Counted from the stretch's first letter, positions 35,283-44,889 are shown. The stretch: 64,000 nt of DNA from Lactobacillus sp. ESL0246 (GCF_003692965.1 NZ_REHC01000002.1:1-64000), one strand, 5' to 3'. Made by a program: numbers and translations. Notes: generated by a model from the sequence alone, not told the origin.

Positions 35283-36221
35283 ATGGTAGCGTTTAAACTA
35301 GAACAATATTTAGCAAGTATTCTGGATGCTGTGGATGTTGATTCAAATGAAGTACAATTAAAGGTAGGAAATAGCAGTTTTGATATCTTTACAGCTTATC
35401 TTGAAAACCGTAATGCAGGTATACACAGGTATCAGACTACCAATACTACTATTCTTTACGAAATTACTGGTAAAACCAAGATTAGAAATAATGGCCGTGA
35501 GTTAAAGTTAGGGCCAGGAAATATCATGATTTTGCGACGTAAGTGTGAGTACGATGTGCAAACACAACTAAAAGGAAATGTGTTACTAAAACTTGAATTT
35601 AATTCTAATTTAAATTTTAAAACCTTTTTGATTAACGCAGGTGTACTTGATCCAAGCGAACGAAATGTAATCAATAATGTCCACGATACTTTAAAAACAA
35701 GACAATTACTTTATATAAAAAGTTCACCAATATCGAAACCAGCACAATTACTTAAAGAAATTATTGATGAATATCTAAATCAAAATATGTTTACCCAAAG
35801 CATGATTATTGCACAATTAAGCATACTTTTCATAACGACTATTAGAAACCGCGATCTAATAGTAATTCCTGATACTATTCAAGAATTTGAGCCTACTACG
35901 TTAGAGCAATATATTGATGATAATTATGCAAAGGTAACGCTTGCCCAGGCTGCTCAATATTTCGGCTTTAACACTAATTATTTTTCTAGTTTAGTAAAAC
36001 AAAAAACCGGTAAAAGTTTTGTTGAACATGTCGATGAAAGAAGAATGCAAGAAGCTCGTAATTTGCTTGCTCGACCGGATATTTCGATTAAAGAGATTAT
36101 TGCCCATGTTGGTTATAGTGGGAAGTCCTTTTTTTATAAGAAGTTTAATGAGTATTACCATGAAACTCCAGTGCAAATGCGGACAGAATTGTTCCGGCAG
36201 GCTAATATTAATTTAAAATGA
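35283..36221 (+). CDS. AraC-family transcriptional regulator
   Basis: A 312-residue regulator: an N-terminal cupin-like ligand domain (residues about 10-140) and two C-terminal AraC HTHs (VTLAQAAQYFGFNTNYFSSLVKQ and SIKEIIAHVGYSGKSFFYKKF). Ribosome-binding site GAAGGTG. It is divergent from the ECF genes and isolated by a terminator on the right; target unknown. Confidence 0.9.
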   Translation: MVAFKLEQYLASILDAVDVDSNEVQLKVGNSSFDIFTAYLENRNAGIHRYQTTNTTILYEITGKTKIRNNGRELKLGPGNIMILRRKCEYDVQTQLKGNVLLKLEFNSNLNFKTFLINAGVLDPSERNVINNVHDTLKTRQLLYIKSSPISKPAQLLKEIIDEYLNQNMFTQSMIIAQLSILFITTIRNRDLIVIPDTIQEFEPTTLEQYIDDNYAKVTLAQAAQYFGFNTNYFSSLVKQKTGKSFVEHVDERRMQEARNLLARPDISIKEIIAHVGYSGKSFFYKKFNEYYHETPVQMRTELFRQANINLK

Positions 36222-36292
36222 TTACTGGGAACTAATAAGCTATCAAGAAAATTACCTGCTAGCAATTTTGAAATTTTAAATATACTGACTAA

Positions 36293-36340
36293 CTAAAAAT
36301 GAGGTGTTTCGAGTATATAACTCAAGACACCTCATTTAGT
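36293..36340. terminator. Bidirectional terminator
   Basis: ACTAAAAATGAGGTGT pairs with ACACCTCATTTAGT, with an inner CGAGT/ACTCA extension, between convergent araC and htpX. Confidence 0.8.
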
Positions 36341-36356
36341 TGTTTAATTAAAAAAA

Positions 36357-37247
36357 TCACATTTTTTCTAACCGCTTAATACGTTCTTCTGTTGGAGGAT
36401 GTGTGTCAAATAAATTGGAAACTCCCTTTTTGTTTAACGGATTTTCGATATACATTCCGGCACTACTAGGATCTGCCTTCTTCATTGGGTCAGAACCTTC
36501 AATTTTCTCTAATGCAGAAATTAAGCCTTGGGGGTTACGTGTTAACTCAACTGAAGATGCATCAGCTAAGTATTCACGGTTACGTGATAAAGCCATTTGT
36601 GCCAAACTGGCACAAAGTGGCCCTAAGATAAGGACAAAAAGAATTGCAACAACTTTAAAAACTACCTCTAACCCATTACTCGAATTGGTATCACGGTCAT
36701 CGTCATCAATCCACCAGATGTAACGACTGGCAATTCCTGATAAGAAGGAAATTACACCTACTAAGACAGCCGCAATTGTTGAAACCATAATATCGTAATT
36801 ACGGATATGTGAAATTTCGTGCCCTAGCACACCTTCAAGTTCTTCACGGTTCATTAAATCAAGTAAACCTTGTGTTACTGCAACAGCAGAATGATTAGGG
36901 TCACGTCCCGTGGCAAAAGCATTTGGGCTTTGATCATTAATAATGAAAACGCGTGGCATTGGGACTTTACCGACCATTGCCATATCTTGAACAACATGCC
37001 ACAATTCAGGGTGATCTTGTTCACTTACTTCTTGAGCATGGTTTAGACTCATCACCATATTTGCTGGATTAGGTAGAACAATTAACATGTAAATTACACT
37101 AAAAAACAAAGCAATAATTAACCCTAAAATTGGTCGGTTGCCAAAAATGTATCCTAATCCAGCACCAACTAATGCAAGAATGATGATAAATAAAGTCATT
37201 ATCCAAACTGTTTTGCGCTTATTGCGGGCAATTTGTTGAAATAACAT
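36357..37247 (-). CDS. htpX: HtpX membrane zinc metalloprotease
   Basis: A 296-residue M48 protease: two N-terminal transmembrane segments (about 15-55), Zn site GHEISHIRNYD (HEXXH) near residue 141, two more segments (about 153-175, 195-215) and the third ligand Glu in REYLADASS. Degrades faulty membrane proteins. In a lemA-htpX operon with 17 nt between genes. Confidence 0.95.
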   Translation of the reverse strand: MLFQQIARNKRKTVWIMTLFIIILALVGAGLGYIFGNRPILGLIIALFFSVIYMLIVLPNPANMVMSLNHAQEVSEQDHPELWHVVQDMAMVGKVPMPRVFIINDQSPNAFATGRDPNHSAVAVTQGLLDLMNREELEGVLGHEISHIRNYDIMVSTIAAVLVGVISFLSGIASRYIWWIDDDDRDTNSSNGLEVVFKVVAILFVLILGPLCASLAQMALSRNREYLADASSVELTRNPQGLISALEKIEGSDPMKKADPSSAGMYIENPLNKKGVSNLFDTHPPTEERIKRLEKM

Positions 37248-37264
37248 AAGAATTATCCTGCCGC

Positions 37265-37837
37265 TTAAAACTTAACTTTTGGTACTTCTTTTTCCGCTTC
37301 ACTTGTTTGTAAATAATCAACTTTCTTAAAGCCATGAATATGAGCAACTAGATTCGACGGAAAAGTTAGAATTTTTTGATCATAAAGAGCTGCCGATGAA
37401 TTATAGAGCTGCCGCGAATAAGCAATTTTATTTTCGGTATTGGTCAATTCCTCCTGTAATTTTAGGAAGTTCTGGTTAGCCTTTAAGTCAGGATAATTTT
37501 CTGACAAAGCAAAGATAGTCTTTAAAGCATCAGAAATTTGATTAGAAACTTTTAATGTTTGAGTATGGTCATTAGTAGGAACATTATTTAGTTGATTTCG
37601 CAGTTGAACGACGTTCTCAAGGGTTTCTTTTTCATGTTTGGCGTAGCCTTTAGTTGTTTCCACTAAATTGGGAATTAAGTCATTACGTCGTTTTAACTGT
37701 ACGTCAATTTGGCTCCACGATTCATCAATGTAGACCTTGGATTTTTGCAAACTATTATAAATAGTAATATAAATGGCAATTAATAAAACAAGGATAACGA
37801 CAATTATCCAAAATAAGCTGAATGATAAACTAAACAT
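37265..37837 (-). CDS. lemA: LemA family protein
   Basis: A 190-residue LemA protein: N-terminal transmembrane helix (residues 5-27), then a helical-bundle domain with DESWSQIDVQLKRRNDLIPNLVETTKGYA and ENYPDLKANQNFLKLQEEL. GAGGA ribosome-binding site. Always found with htpX in lactobacilli; exact role unknown. Confidence 0.95.
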   Translation of the reverse strand: MFSLSFSLFWIIVVILVLLIAIYITIYNSLQKSKVYIDESWSQIDVQLKRRNDLIPNLVETTKGYAKHEKETLENVVQLRNQLNNVPTNDHTQTLKVSNQISDALKTIFALSENYPDLKANQNFLKLQEELTNTENKIAYSRQLYNSSAALYDQKILTFPSNLVAHIHGFKKVDYLQTSEAEKEVPKVKF

Positions 37838-37922
37838 TACTTTTCCTCCTTAATAAGTATTTAATCAATTATAACTGATTATATGTTATTTGAATACAAA
37901 AGTGATTACTGATAAATAGTTT

Positions 37923-39023
37923 TTAAATAAGTAATAATAACCAACCGACTATTGTTAAAATAATTAAACTAATTAGTTGCATAATTAGCCATTTTTTGAA
38001 AAATTCACTTCTGGAAACGGTAGCGTTTTGGGTAAAAGTTTTTAAGACAAGCATATTAGCCATTGATCCGATTGGTGAACCGAAACCACCAATGTTAGAA
38101 CCTAAAAAGAGAGCTTTAGCGTATGGTGTGAATTTTCCTACTAAAATAGTTGCTGGAACGTTGCTGATAATTTGACTAGAAAGAATTGAGGTAAAATATG
38201 TCGATTGTTCCGAATTAATCATCGTATGGATAAGGGTGACAATGATTGGGATCTGTTGAATATCACTAATAAAAATAAAGAAGCAGGTAAAGGTTAAAAG
38301 TAGGGCATAGTCAATTTTCAGTAAGATTCGTGGATTGATTACAAGGGCTAAAATAATAGCAATGATCATAGGAATTACAATGTTGATAATCTTGAAAACA
38401 CCCAAAAAGAATAAGGCAAAAACGATTGTAGTTATAATAGTAGGACGTACACTAATATTGATTGGCTTAATATCTTGTCTTGGAATTTGTTTACGTGGAA
38501 TAAAATAAAAAATAATCAAGGAAATTAATACTGATGCCAGTAAATAAGGTAATGACCATGAAAAAAATTCAAACGCGCCAACAGAATATTTGCTAACCAA
38601 AAAAATGTTATGTGGGTTGCCCCAAGGTGTAAAAGCTGCCCCAATATTTGCTCCCATCCCGATTAAGGTGACCGGCAAAATTTGTGGCAGTTTGCAACGT
38701 TTAGCAATGTTTAAGTATAGCGGAATCAATGTAAGTGCCGTTATATCATTTCCCAGAAACATCCCAGAAATAATTGCAAGTAATGTAAACAGAATATTTA
38801 ACTTTTGCATATTATCAGCGACGCTGGTAAGTTTATATGCCAGAACATCAAGTACATGTAAGTAGGCGTAAATTTGGATGATGATTAGCATTGTTGTGAT
38901 TGAAAATATCGTATGCAAATTGATATCCTCAATTCGCGGTCTAGCAAAAAACAGACTAATAATTGTTACCACAATAGTAATTTGCAAGATTCTGTCACTA
39001 AAAATCTTTTTTAAGCTGGACAT
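37923..39023 (-). CDS. ArsB/SLC13-type anion permease
   Basis: A 366-residue polytopic protein with about 10-11 helices of the ion transporter (ArsB/NhaD/CitMHS) superfamily. Re-entrant loop signatures include GNDITALTLIPL, GMGANIGAAFTPWGNPHN and SNVPATILVGKF, GSNIGGFGSPIGSMANMLVL. AAAGGGG before ATG 39023 sets the start. Substrate (dicarboxylate, citrate or other anion) not clear. Confidence 0.85.
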   Translation of the reverse strand: MSSLKKIFSDRILQITIVVTIISLFFARPRIEDINLHTIFSITTMLIIIQIYAYLHVLDVLAYKLTSVADNMQKLNILFTLLAIISGMFLGNDITALTLIPLYLNIAKRCKLPQILPVTLIGMGANIGAAFTPWGNPHNIFLVSKYSVGAFEFFSWSLPYLLASVLISLIIFYFIPRKQIPRQDIKPINISVRPTIITTIVFALFFLGVFKIINIVIPMIIAIILALVINPRILLKIDYALLLTFTCFFIFISDIQQIPIIVTLIHTMINSEQSTYFTSILSSQIISNVPATILVGKFTPYAKALFLGSNIGGFGSPIGSMANMLVLKTFTQNATVSRSEFFKKWLIMQLISLIILTIVGWLLLLI

Positions 39024-39148
39024 AAAATGTCCCCTTTCACAAGTTATATTCATCTATGTATCGCTATATACATTTTGAGCTTTTTTTTGTTTGTTAGCAA
39101 TAACAAAATTCTATGGTAACAAAAAATGTGATACTGTAAACATAAACT

Positions 39149-39178
39149 TTGACTTGATTGTGTAATATAGCATATACT
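39149..39178 (+). promoter_or_regulatory. Promoter of the HesB-like gene
   Basis: TTGACT (39149-39154) and TATACT (39173-39178), 18 bp apart, 33 bp before the start codon. Confidence 0.6.
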
Positions 39179-39211
39179 CATGGAAATGGTAAAGATTAGG
39201 AGGAAATGAAG

Positions 39212-39571
39212 ATGGAAAACTCTAAATCGATTAAAATAAACATCAAATCCAGTGCTGCTGATAAAATCAGGTCACAAGTAAAGACTGGACAAGTTGTTTT
39301 ATTAGCATTAAACGATGGTTCTAATAAATATTCTGATGTTGGTGGTACCTGTACGATTGGTGCTAACTTTCAGTTAGTCATGGTTGACCAACCAGACCCT
39401 GACTTTACAATAAAGATTGATAATAATGCTGGATTAGATTTATATACTAGCCCAGCTGAAATGCAGTTTTTAGATGGTGGATTGGTCATTGATGAAAAGA
39501 ACGCTACAATCAGCCTTTCTGATGATAGTGGTGTAATTGATGGCGCTGTTACAATTAATGAATATAAGTAA
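39212..39571 (+). CDS. HesB/IscA-like iron-sulfur biosynthesis family protein
   Basis: A 119-residue protein of the YqkB/HesB-like family found in lactobacilli. Only one Cys is visible (GGTCTIG), so the three-Cys metal site of IscA is lacking and a scaffold role is doubtful. AGGAGG is 8 nt before ATG 39212 and only 2 nt before the ATG at 39206, which decides the start. Monocistronic, with its own terminator. Confidence 0.75.
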   Translation: MENSKSIKINIKSSAADKIRSQVKTGQVVLLALNDGSNKYSDVGGTCTIGANFQLVMVDQPDPDFTIKIDNNAGLDLYTSPAEMQFLDGGLVIDEKNATISLSDDSGVIDGAVTINEYK

Positions 39572-39581
39572 AAATATTATG

Positions 39582-39604
39582 GCAGACTAAATATCTGCTT
39601 TTTT
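39582..39604 (+). terminator. Terminator of the HesB-like gene
   Basis: GCAGA/TCTGC stem with seven-base loop, then TTTTTT. A second hairpin, GCTTCTA/TAGAAGC, lies just after (39608-39631). Confidence 0.65.
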
Positions 39605-39713
39605 ACTGCTTCTAAATTTAAAGTAGAAGCGGAATCGGCCTAGCCTTGCTTGTTTATACTTTCCGTGGTAAACTATAAAAGATTTTCGAAAATCTGAAAG
39701 GAAGTATAGTACT

Positions 39714-39854
39714 ATGCGTAAAGGTGAAAACTATAATACTGGTTGTGAACCAAACCAAAGACCTAAAAACAAGAAGAATGGTAAAAAGCGCGTTGCTCAT
39801 GTAGCAGCAGTTGTTGCTTTCTTGAACAAGGCTAAAGCAGACGAAAATAAATAG
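39714..39854 (+). CDS. Small basic protein of unknown function
   Basis: A 46-residue open frame preceded by GAAAGGAAG, starting MRKGENYNTGCEPNQRPKNK and ending in AKADENK. It is rich in Lys/Arg/Asn in the first half, then has a short Ala/Val helix (VAHVAAVVAFLNKA). A perfect hairpin AGATTTTC/GAAAATCT sits before the ribosome-binding site and a strong terminator follows at 39872, so it is an independent transcription unit. No bacteriocin leader. Function not recognised. Confidence 0.7.
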   Translation: MRKGENYNTGCEPNQRPKNKKNGKKRVAHVAAVVAFLNKAKADENK

Positions 39855-39871
39855 TTTGCGCTAATTAAAAT

Positions 39872-39907
39872 AAAAGGTGGATTACATATGTAATCCACCT
39901 TTTTTTA
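39872..39907 (+). terminator. Terminator of the small basic protein gene
   Basis: AAAGGTGGATTACAT pairs with ATGTAATCCACCTTT with hardly any loop, then TTTT. Probably works on both strands. Confidence 0.85.
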
Positions 39908-39975
39908 TGGATACAAGTTGGTTAAAATGAAGCTAAGATTAATGACAATATTTGCCTTAAAGGAGATATCTTAAA

Positions 39976-40893
39976 GTGAAATTTCAATGTAGCGCATGCG
40001 GTCTTCGACTTAATTCCAATCATTTTAAACACCAAGGACTAATGAACCCAAAATTAACTAGTATTTGTGATCAATGCCTTCAACGTGGAGGAAAAGCCGA
40101 AGATTTTGGTAATACGACAGTTGCGATTTTTGCGCAAGCTTTGCTATATACATTTGTGGGCCAAAATAATGAGGATCAAGAACTGAAATTTTTAGTTCAT
40201 TCAAAAGATGAACGTAAGCGCTACGAGTCTTTTATTCAAGATTATGATGGTAATGAACTGGCACAGCAACAACTTGGCCGGCAAGAATTTAATCAAGCTG
40301 TCATCGATAGTGAGGTAGGAAAAACTGAATTTATTCCACAATTAAATCTTACTTTTGCCGAAAATTTAAATAAATTAGGATTAAAAGTTGATTTCAAATT
40401 AAATGAAGTTGACTTTATTGATCGTGAACGTATACGGGCTAAATACCATTACCGCTGTCAGTATTGTGGCCGGCGAGGGCGCAGCGTGGACCATAAGGAT
40501 CCGGTATCTTTATCACATAATAATGATTTTGACAATTTAATCTTGTCTTGTCAGGAATGCAATCGGATTAAATCTAATATGCCCTATAAGCTCTTTATCA
40601 AATTGAATGATCAAATCTCGCAACTTAATCAGAAACTGGTTAAATATGAAAATTCTTTAGCAACCCTTAGGAGTGAATTTGAGCAAAAGCGGCGCAGCAT
40701 AGCGGCAACAATGCATCTTAAAGGTGTTGTTGATGATCCGGAATTAACTCAAATGCGTAAGCAAAATAAAAAATTGCAGGATGCGATTGATAGTTTAAGT
40801 AGTGATTATGATGAATTGCGAAAATTGCGTGAGCAACACTTTAATACTGGCTGGAAGTTATTACAGGAGAATTCTAAAGAGGATATCATTTAA
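39976..40893 (+). CDS. HNH endonuclease with N-terminal zinc finger and coiled coil
   Basis: A 305-residue protein. An N-terminal CxxC pair (CSACGL, CDQCLQ) forms a zinc finger; a linker of about 110 residues follows; the HNH domain (residues about 160-205) reads CQYCGRRGRSVDHKDP ... NLILSCQECNRIKS, with both CxxC knuckles and the catalytic His; a coiled coil of about 90 residues ends it. Start is GTG 39976, with AAGGAGA upstream. No methylase or partner is adjacent, so it is a stand-alone HNH protein, possibly in defence or DNA repair. Confidence 0.82.
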   Translation: MKFQCSACGLRLNSNHFKHQGLMNPKLTSICDQCLQRGGKAEDFGNTTVAIFAQALLYTFVGQNNEDQELKFLVHSKDERKRYESFIQDYDGNELAQQQLGRQEFNQAVIDSEVGKTEFIPQLNLTFAENLNKLGLKVDFKLNEVDFIDRERIRAKYHYRCQYCGRRGRSVDHKDPVSLSHNNDFDNLILSCQECNRIKSNMPYKLFIKLNDQISQLNQKLVKYENSLATLRSEFEQKRRSIAATMHLKGVVDDPELTQMRKQNKKLQDAIDSLSSDYDELRKLREQHFNTGWKLLQENSKEDII

Positions 40894-40940
40894 GTGTTCA
40901 AATAAGCTTATAATTAAAACATAAGAAAGAAGGTATAATA

Positions 40941-42764
40941 ATGAAAATTAAAAAGATAAGAGGTCATTTTTCAAAACTAGTTAATTTAGGAATAATTTTT
41001 GCTTTATTAGGTAGTATCGTGGAATCTGTTGCAACTGTTCAAGTATCAGCCAAAACACTAGAAACAGTAGCAAGTAATCCGAGTTTAGAATTGGGAATTT
41101 GGACTGGAAAAGATGGTGACTGCAACTGGAATTATGATGTAGTTACCAAAACATTAACTATTAAAAATGGTCAATTATCATCTATTCCTCTTACAAAAGA
41201 GTTGTCGTGGGCAGATGAAATCGAGTATCTTAATTTTGACGGTCAGATAAAGTTACCTGCTAATATGAAAAACAAATTTGCTAATTTAACTAGTCTAAAG
41301 GCCATTAGCGGATTAAATAAAGTGGATACAAATGCGACAAACAATATGGCAAATCTTTTCGGTAATGATCTAAATTTAACTAGTCTTGACTTGAGTCATT
41401 TTGATACCAAAAATGTTACAGATATGTCTGGTATGTTTCTTCAAACTAGAAGACTGAATAATCTTGAATTAAGTCATTTAAATACCAGAAATGTAACAAA
41501 TATGAGCAATATGTTTGCCTATAGTGGAATTACTAATCTTGATCTAAGTCATTTAGATACCAGAAATGTAACAAATATGAGCAATATGTTTGCCTATAGT
41601 GGAATTACTAATCTTGATCTAAGTCATTTAGATACCAGAAATGTAACAAATATGAGCGATATGTTTGCCTATAGTAAAATTACTAATCTTGATTTAAGCC
41701 ATTTTGATACTAACAATTTAACAAGTATGAGAAGTATGTTTCAAGGCACCGGAGCTTTAGGTGAAAAATTCACTTTAAGTCACTTTAATACTAGTAAAGT
41801 AACTGATATGTCGGAATTATTTGCTGATACTAAATATGCACAGATTGTTTTAAACAATCTTGATACTAGTCATGTGACTAATATGCGCGAAATGTTTGCA
41901 CGTTCTCGCGTAAATAGTCTTGATTTAAGCCATTTTGATACTAGTCACGTTACTAACATGTCAGGGATGTTTTCATATAATACAAACTTAACTAGTCTTG
42001 ACTTAAACCATTTAGTTACATCTAATGTTACTGATATGTCCTATATGTTTACAAATGATACCGCTTTGAATCACTTAAATCTCAGCGGCTTAGATACGTC
42101 TAAAGTAACAGATATGCATTATATGTTTGAAGCTGATGCAGCTTTAACTAGCTTAGATCTACGCAATTTTGATACTAGTAGATTAACTAATATGCAGGCA
42201 ATGTTTAGAAAAGATACAAATCTGGTTGACTTAGATTTGCACACCTTTAAGACAAATCAAGTCCAAATCATGGATGATTTATTTGAATATGATTCTAAGC
42301 TTGAAAGTGTAAATTTAAGAGGGTGGAATACCCAAAAGGTAACCACGATGAGCAGCATGTTTAGGTATTGTCCACAGTTAGTTTACGTTGATCTCAGTGG
42401 TTTTTATACCCCCAAATTAAAAGACTCTACACTAATGTTTCAGTATGACTATAAGTTAGCTGGTATTGATTTGAGTCACTTTAACATCCATAATAGTAGC
42501 ATTTTAGATCATGCAGGGAATCCAAATGGCTTTGCAGTTAAATTGGGTCATTATCGTTTGCGTAAGAGTTCAGGCGTGGGGCAAAGTTTTAAGCATATTC
42601 AAGCGGTAGGTAATGGAAAGCTTAATCATCCTCAGGGGAAAAAATATACAGCAGAGCAACTCTTTAGGTTGTATAATCATTCGGCTAAAAAAAGTCCAGT
42701 GGCAATCTATGTGATGTATAACGGTAAAAAACCAAGTTTTGCTAAACACCTAGGAATTAAATAA
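40941..42764 (+). CDS. Secreted BspA-like (DUF285) repeat protein
   Basis: A 607-residue exported protein: signal peptide (residues 1-35, cut near VSAKT), a pre-repeat region, and about 16 BspA/DUF285 leucine-rich repeats of about 25 residues with the core LDLSHFDTxxVTNMSxMF (about 125-500). The C-terminal 85 residues are basic and have no LPXTG, so wall attachment would be by charge. Such proteins bind host matrix or other cells. Two repeats are nearly identical at DNA level (see 41484). Confidence 0.9.
   Translation: MKIKKIRGHFSKLVNLGIIFALLGSIVESVATVQVSAKTLETVASNPSLELGIWTGKDGDCNWNYDVVTKTLTIKNGQLSSIPLTKELSWADEIEYLNFDGQIKLPANMKNKFANLTSLKAISGLNKVDTNATNNMANLFGNDLNLTSLDLSHFDTKNVTDMSGMFLQTRRLNNLELSHLNTRNVTNMSNMFAYSGITNLDLSHLDTRNVTNMSNMFAYSGITNLDLSHLDTRNVTNMSDMFAYSKITNLDLSHFDTNNLTSMRSMFQGTGALGEKFTLSHFNTSKVTDMSELFADTKYAQIVLNNLDTSHVTNMREMFARSRVNSLDLSHFDTSHVTNMSGMFSYNTNLTSLDLNHLVTSNVTDMSYMFTNDTALNHLNLSGLDTSKVTDMHYMFEADAALTSLDLRNFDTSRLTNMQAMFRKDTNLVDLDLHTFKTNQVQIMDDLFEYDSKLESVNLRGWNTQKVTTMSSMFRYCPQLVYVDLSGFYTPKLKDSTLMFQYDYKLAGIDLSHFNIHNSSILDHAGNPNGFAVKLGHYRLRKSSGVGQSFKHIQAVGNGKLNHPQGKKYTAEQLFRLYNHSAKKSPVAIYVMYNGKKPSFAKHLGIK
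41484..41708 (+). repeat. Recent 75-bp tandem duplication inside the BspA-like gene
   Basis: The unit encoding the 25-residue repeat (from ACCAGAAATG at 41484, again at 41559 and 41634 in phase) is repeated three times, the first two being essentially identical over 75 bp and the third differing at a few bases. It keeps the reading frame, so the repeat number can vary by slippage or recombination. Confidence 0.8.
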
Positions 42765-42771
42765 TTAAAGA

Positions 42772-42806
42772 AAAATAGGTTAACTTATTAGAAGTTAACC
42801 TATTTT
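42772..42806. terminator. Bidirectional terminator
   Basis: AAATAGGTTAACT pairs with AGTTAACCTATTT between the convergent BspA-like and SLAP genes. Confidence 0.85.
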
Positions 42807-42822
42807 GGTTATTTAAGTAATC

Positions 42823-44313
42823 CTAATCACCTAATGGGAAATCCAATGAAATTAATTGCTTGCTGGTAGTTTCTAACAGCCAAGTTGCTTCATTAACTTG
42901 GGCAATTGTTGCCTTGTTTGAACGTAAAACTTGGGAAGCATTAGTTAAAGCATTACGATAATTAGCTTTTAAATCACTATATTGGGTAATTACCTTATTA
43001 GTATTTTCAAAACTCATAAATAATTTTTGTAGCTCACTTTTATCAGCGTTGGTTGCAATAACTTGATCATTTTGAGCTTGCTGTTCCATGTTTTGAATTT
43101 GTAGTTTATTTTGGTTATTAAATTTAACGTCACTGGCTTTGATAAAATAGTTACTATAGTTAGCCGCTGCTACATTATTTGGTAAATCATTCTGTTTCAG
43201 TGGTTGTTGTGTTTGGTCATTAATTAATTTGGGATTATCATAGTTAAGGAAATGGTAAAATAATGTAGCTTTGTGTTCATTAGGTAGCCAGAGATAAAAG
43301 AGACCATCTATTAAAATTGAGTTATTGTTTGTAGTTTGAATGCTTATACCACTAGGATTACCTGTAAAATCAAAGAGCTTAATAGAATTTCCTGTTACTG
43401 GGGTAACGGGGTTAAAAGCTAATGCTGTATAGTCAATAATTGGTAAGTCATTTCTAAAAGTAATATCTGCTTCATCAATGTATTCGTCGGGATAATCGTG
43501 TAGCCGATAGATATATCCCTCAAAGCCATCTAAATAGCGAGGAATAACAGCAAGATCAATTTTGATTTTTTGTCCTTTTTTAAGGAGATGATTGGTTTGA
43601 TGTTGAGAAAGCGTACTTGTTTTGGCTGTCGCAAGGAGAGTCGCTGAGCTAACCCCGTTATACCGAGCAATATGACCATCGATACTAGCAATATTATCTG
43701 CACGAAGATAACGATTTTGTCCTAAAGCATAATATTGCTTATTATTAATCGTTTTAGTCGGTAAATAAAATATTTGTTTTTGCTTATTAAGATCTTCATC
43801 ATAAAAGAAATATTTAGGCATCGTTGTGGTTGGTCTGACTTTGCCATAATAAGTAACAATTGCATTTTGCGCAAGACTCTGTCCGGTAGGTTTACCCTTG
43901 GCAGTATAAATTAATGACTTGTTTGCCAATACAAGCTTACCTTTTTTAGTATCTTTTTGGTTGACGTCCTTAACAACTGCGGCATTTACGTAATTACCAC
44001 CGCCAAGATTATAGTATTTTTGACCGTTAATTTTGTTTATTGCATAGTAACTAAAGTCTGAATCTTCATAGGTATAAATTATTTTGTAACCTTGATGATC
44101 GGTAGTAAAGGGATCAGGTGATGTGTTCCTTTTGACTTTAATTTTATGGCCAAATTTGTCATAAAGATAATCATTTTTGATAAAAGTGATTTTCCCTTTA
44201 GATACTTGTTTTGCTGCTTGTATGGCTTGTGGTTGATTAATATTTACTAAAAAGTGACTTGCAATCAGAGCAACGACAGAAAATCCAATACTAAATTTTT
44301 TCGTAATTTTCAT
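42823..44313 (-). CDS. Secreted SLAP-domain protein
   Basis: A 496-residue protein with signal peptide (residues 1-34, AxA-like cut at QAIQAAK) and at least three to four SLAP-type units (pattern: basic start, YxxxGKxxG, then QYYALGxNRYLRADNI near residues 180-205), as in S-layer-associated proteins of the acidophilus group, which bind the wall non-covalently. The C-terminal 90 residues form a separate helical region without SLAP motifs. It is related in layout to the SLAP protein at 58072 on the other side of the CRISPR locus. Confidence 0.85.
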   Translation of the reverse strand: MKITKKFSIGFSVVALIASHFLVNINQPQAIQAAKQVSKGKITFIKNDYLYDKFGHKIKVKRNTSPDPFTTDHQGYKIIYTYEDSDFSYYAINKINGQKYYNLGGGNYVNAAVVKDVNQKDTKKGKLVLANKSLIYTAKGKPTGQSLAQNAIVTYYGKVRPTTTMPKYFFYDEDLNKQKQIFYLPTKTINNKQYYALGQNRYLRADNIASIDGHIARYNGVSSATLLATAKTSTLSQHQTNHLLKKGQKIKIDLAVIPRYLDGFEGYIYRLHDYPDEYIDEADITFRNDLPIIDYTALAFNPVTPVTGNSIKLFDFTGNPSGISIQTTNNNSILIDGLFYLWLPNEHKATLFYHFLNYDNPKLINDQTQQPLKQNDLPNNVAAANYSNYFIKASDVKFNNQNKLQIQNMEQQAQNDQVIATNADKSELQKLFMSFENTNKVITQYSDLKANYRNALTNASQVLRSNKATIAQVNEATWLLETTSKQLISLDFPLGD

Positions 44314-44518
44314 TAGTGACCTCTTTTCAACTGATAATTAAATTGATGTATTTAATTGTATTATAGTATATTTAGTGCATAAATAAACAAGTTTGAAGAT
44401 ATTATATCATCTGTAGGAATAACTTTGACCACTAGGTTTTCTGGTGATTTTTTTCGTTAGAAGTATCAGAAATCTTTTTAAGCTGATCAACTATCAACTT
44501 TTATCTCGGCTATTATGT

Positions 44519-44600
44519 AATTGCTGTTTTTGCTGCATAATTTTTTGATCAGTTAATTCAACTGCTAATGCAACACCTTTATTTTTTGTTGCCGAGCTAA
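44519..44600 (-). pseudogene. Fragment of a plasmid relaxase (MOBV) gene, left of cas
   Basis: About 80 bp closely match 56064-56190 on the far side of the CRISPR locus, with an internal gap of about 48 bp. On the minus strand it still encodes NKGVALAVELTDQKI, matching NKSVALGVELTDQKI of the right-hand fragment. Nothing else of the gene remains. Part of the 44314-44972 gap, which also holds an IS3 remnant and the cas promoter. Confidence 0.75.
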
Positions 44601-44678
44601 TGAAATTTAAAAAGACAGAGGTTCATTGCTCTCAAATGATATGGAGGCCAAAATTAGAATCAATTATTAAATTTTAAT

Positions 44679-44787
44679 TTAGGACTGATTTTCGATATGC
44701 AATCGAGGTCAGTCCTTCTAAGTTTCATTTGAGTCTTTTGTTATTATAGAAGTTACTATATTTTCTGATTGCTTCTTCATAATCTGG
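44679..44787 (-). pseudogene. IS3-family transposase remnant (OrfB C-terminus)
   Basis: The minus strand reads PDYEEAIRKYSNFYNNKRLK, a stop, then NLEGLTSIAYRKSVLN and stop. This is the characteristic C-terminal end of IS3/IS150-type transposases (FYNNKRI..LxGLTPxEYR). The catalytic core is gone. It is a scar of mobile DNA next to the cas genes. Confidence 0.6.
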
Positions 44788-44859
44788 TTAAATTCTTTTA
44801 ATGGTATTGTTTATGGAATACGGCTGTTAGGTAAATTAATAATCATTTCATAAACAACG

Positions 44860-44889
44860 TTGACAACGCTTTCTAGTTAAGGATAAAAT
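44860..44889 (+). promoter_or_regulatory. Candidate cas operon promoter
   Basis: TTGACA (44860-44865) and TAAAAT (44884-44889) with an 18-bp spacer, about 84 bp before cas3. Confidence 0.55.
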
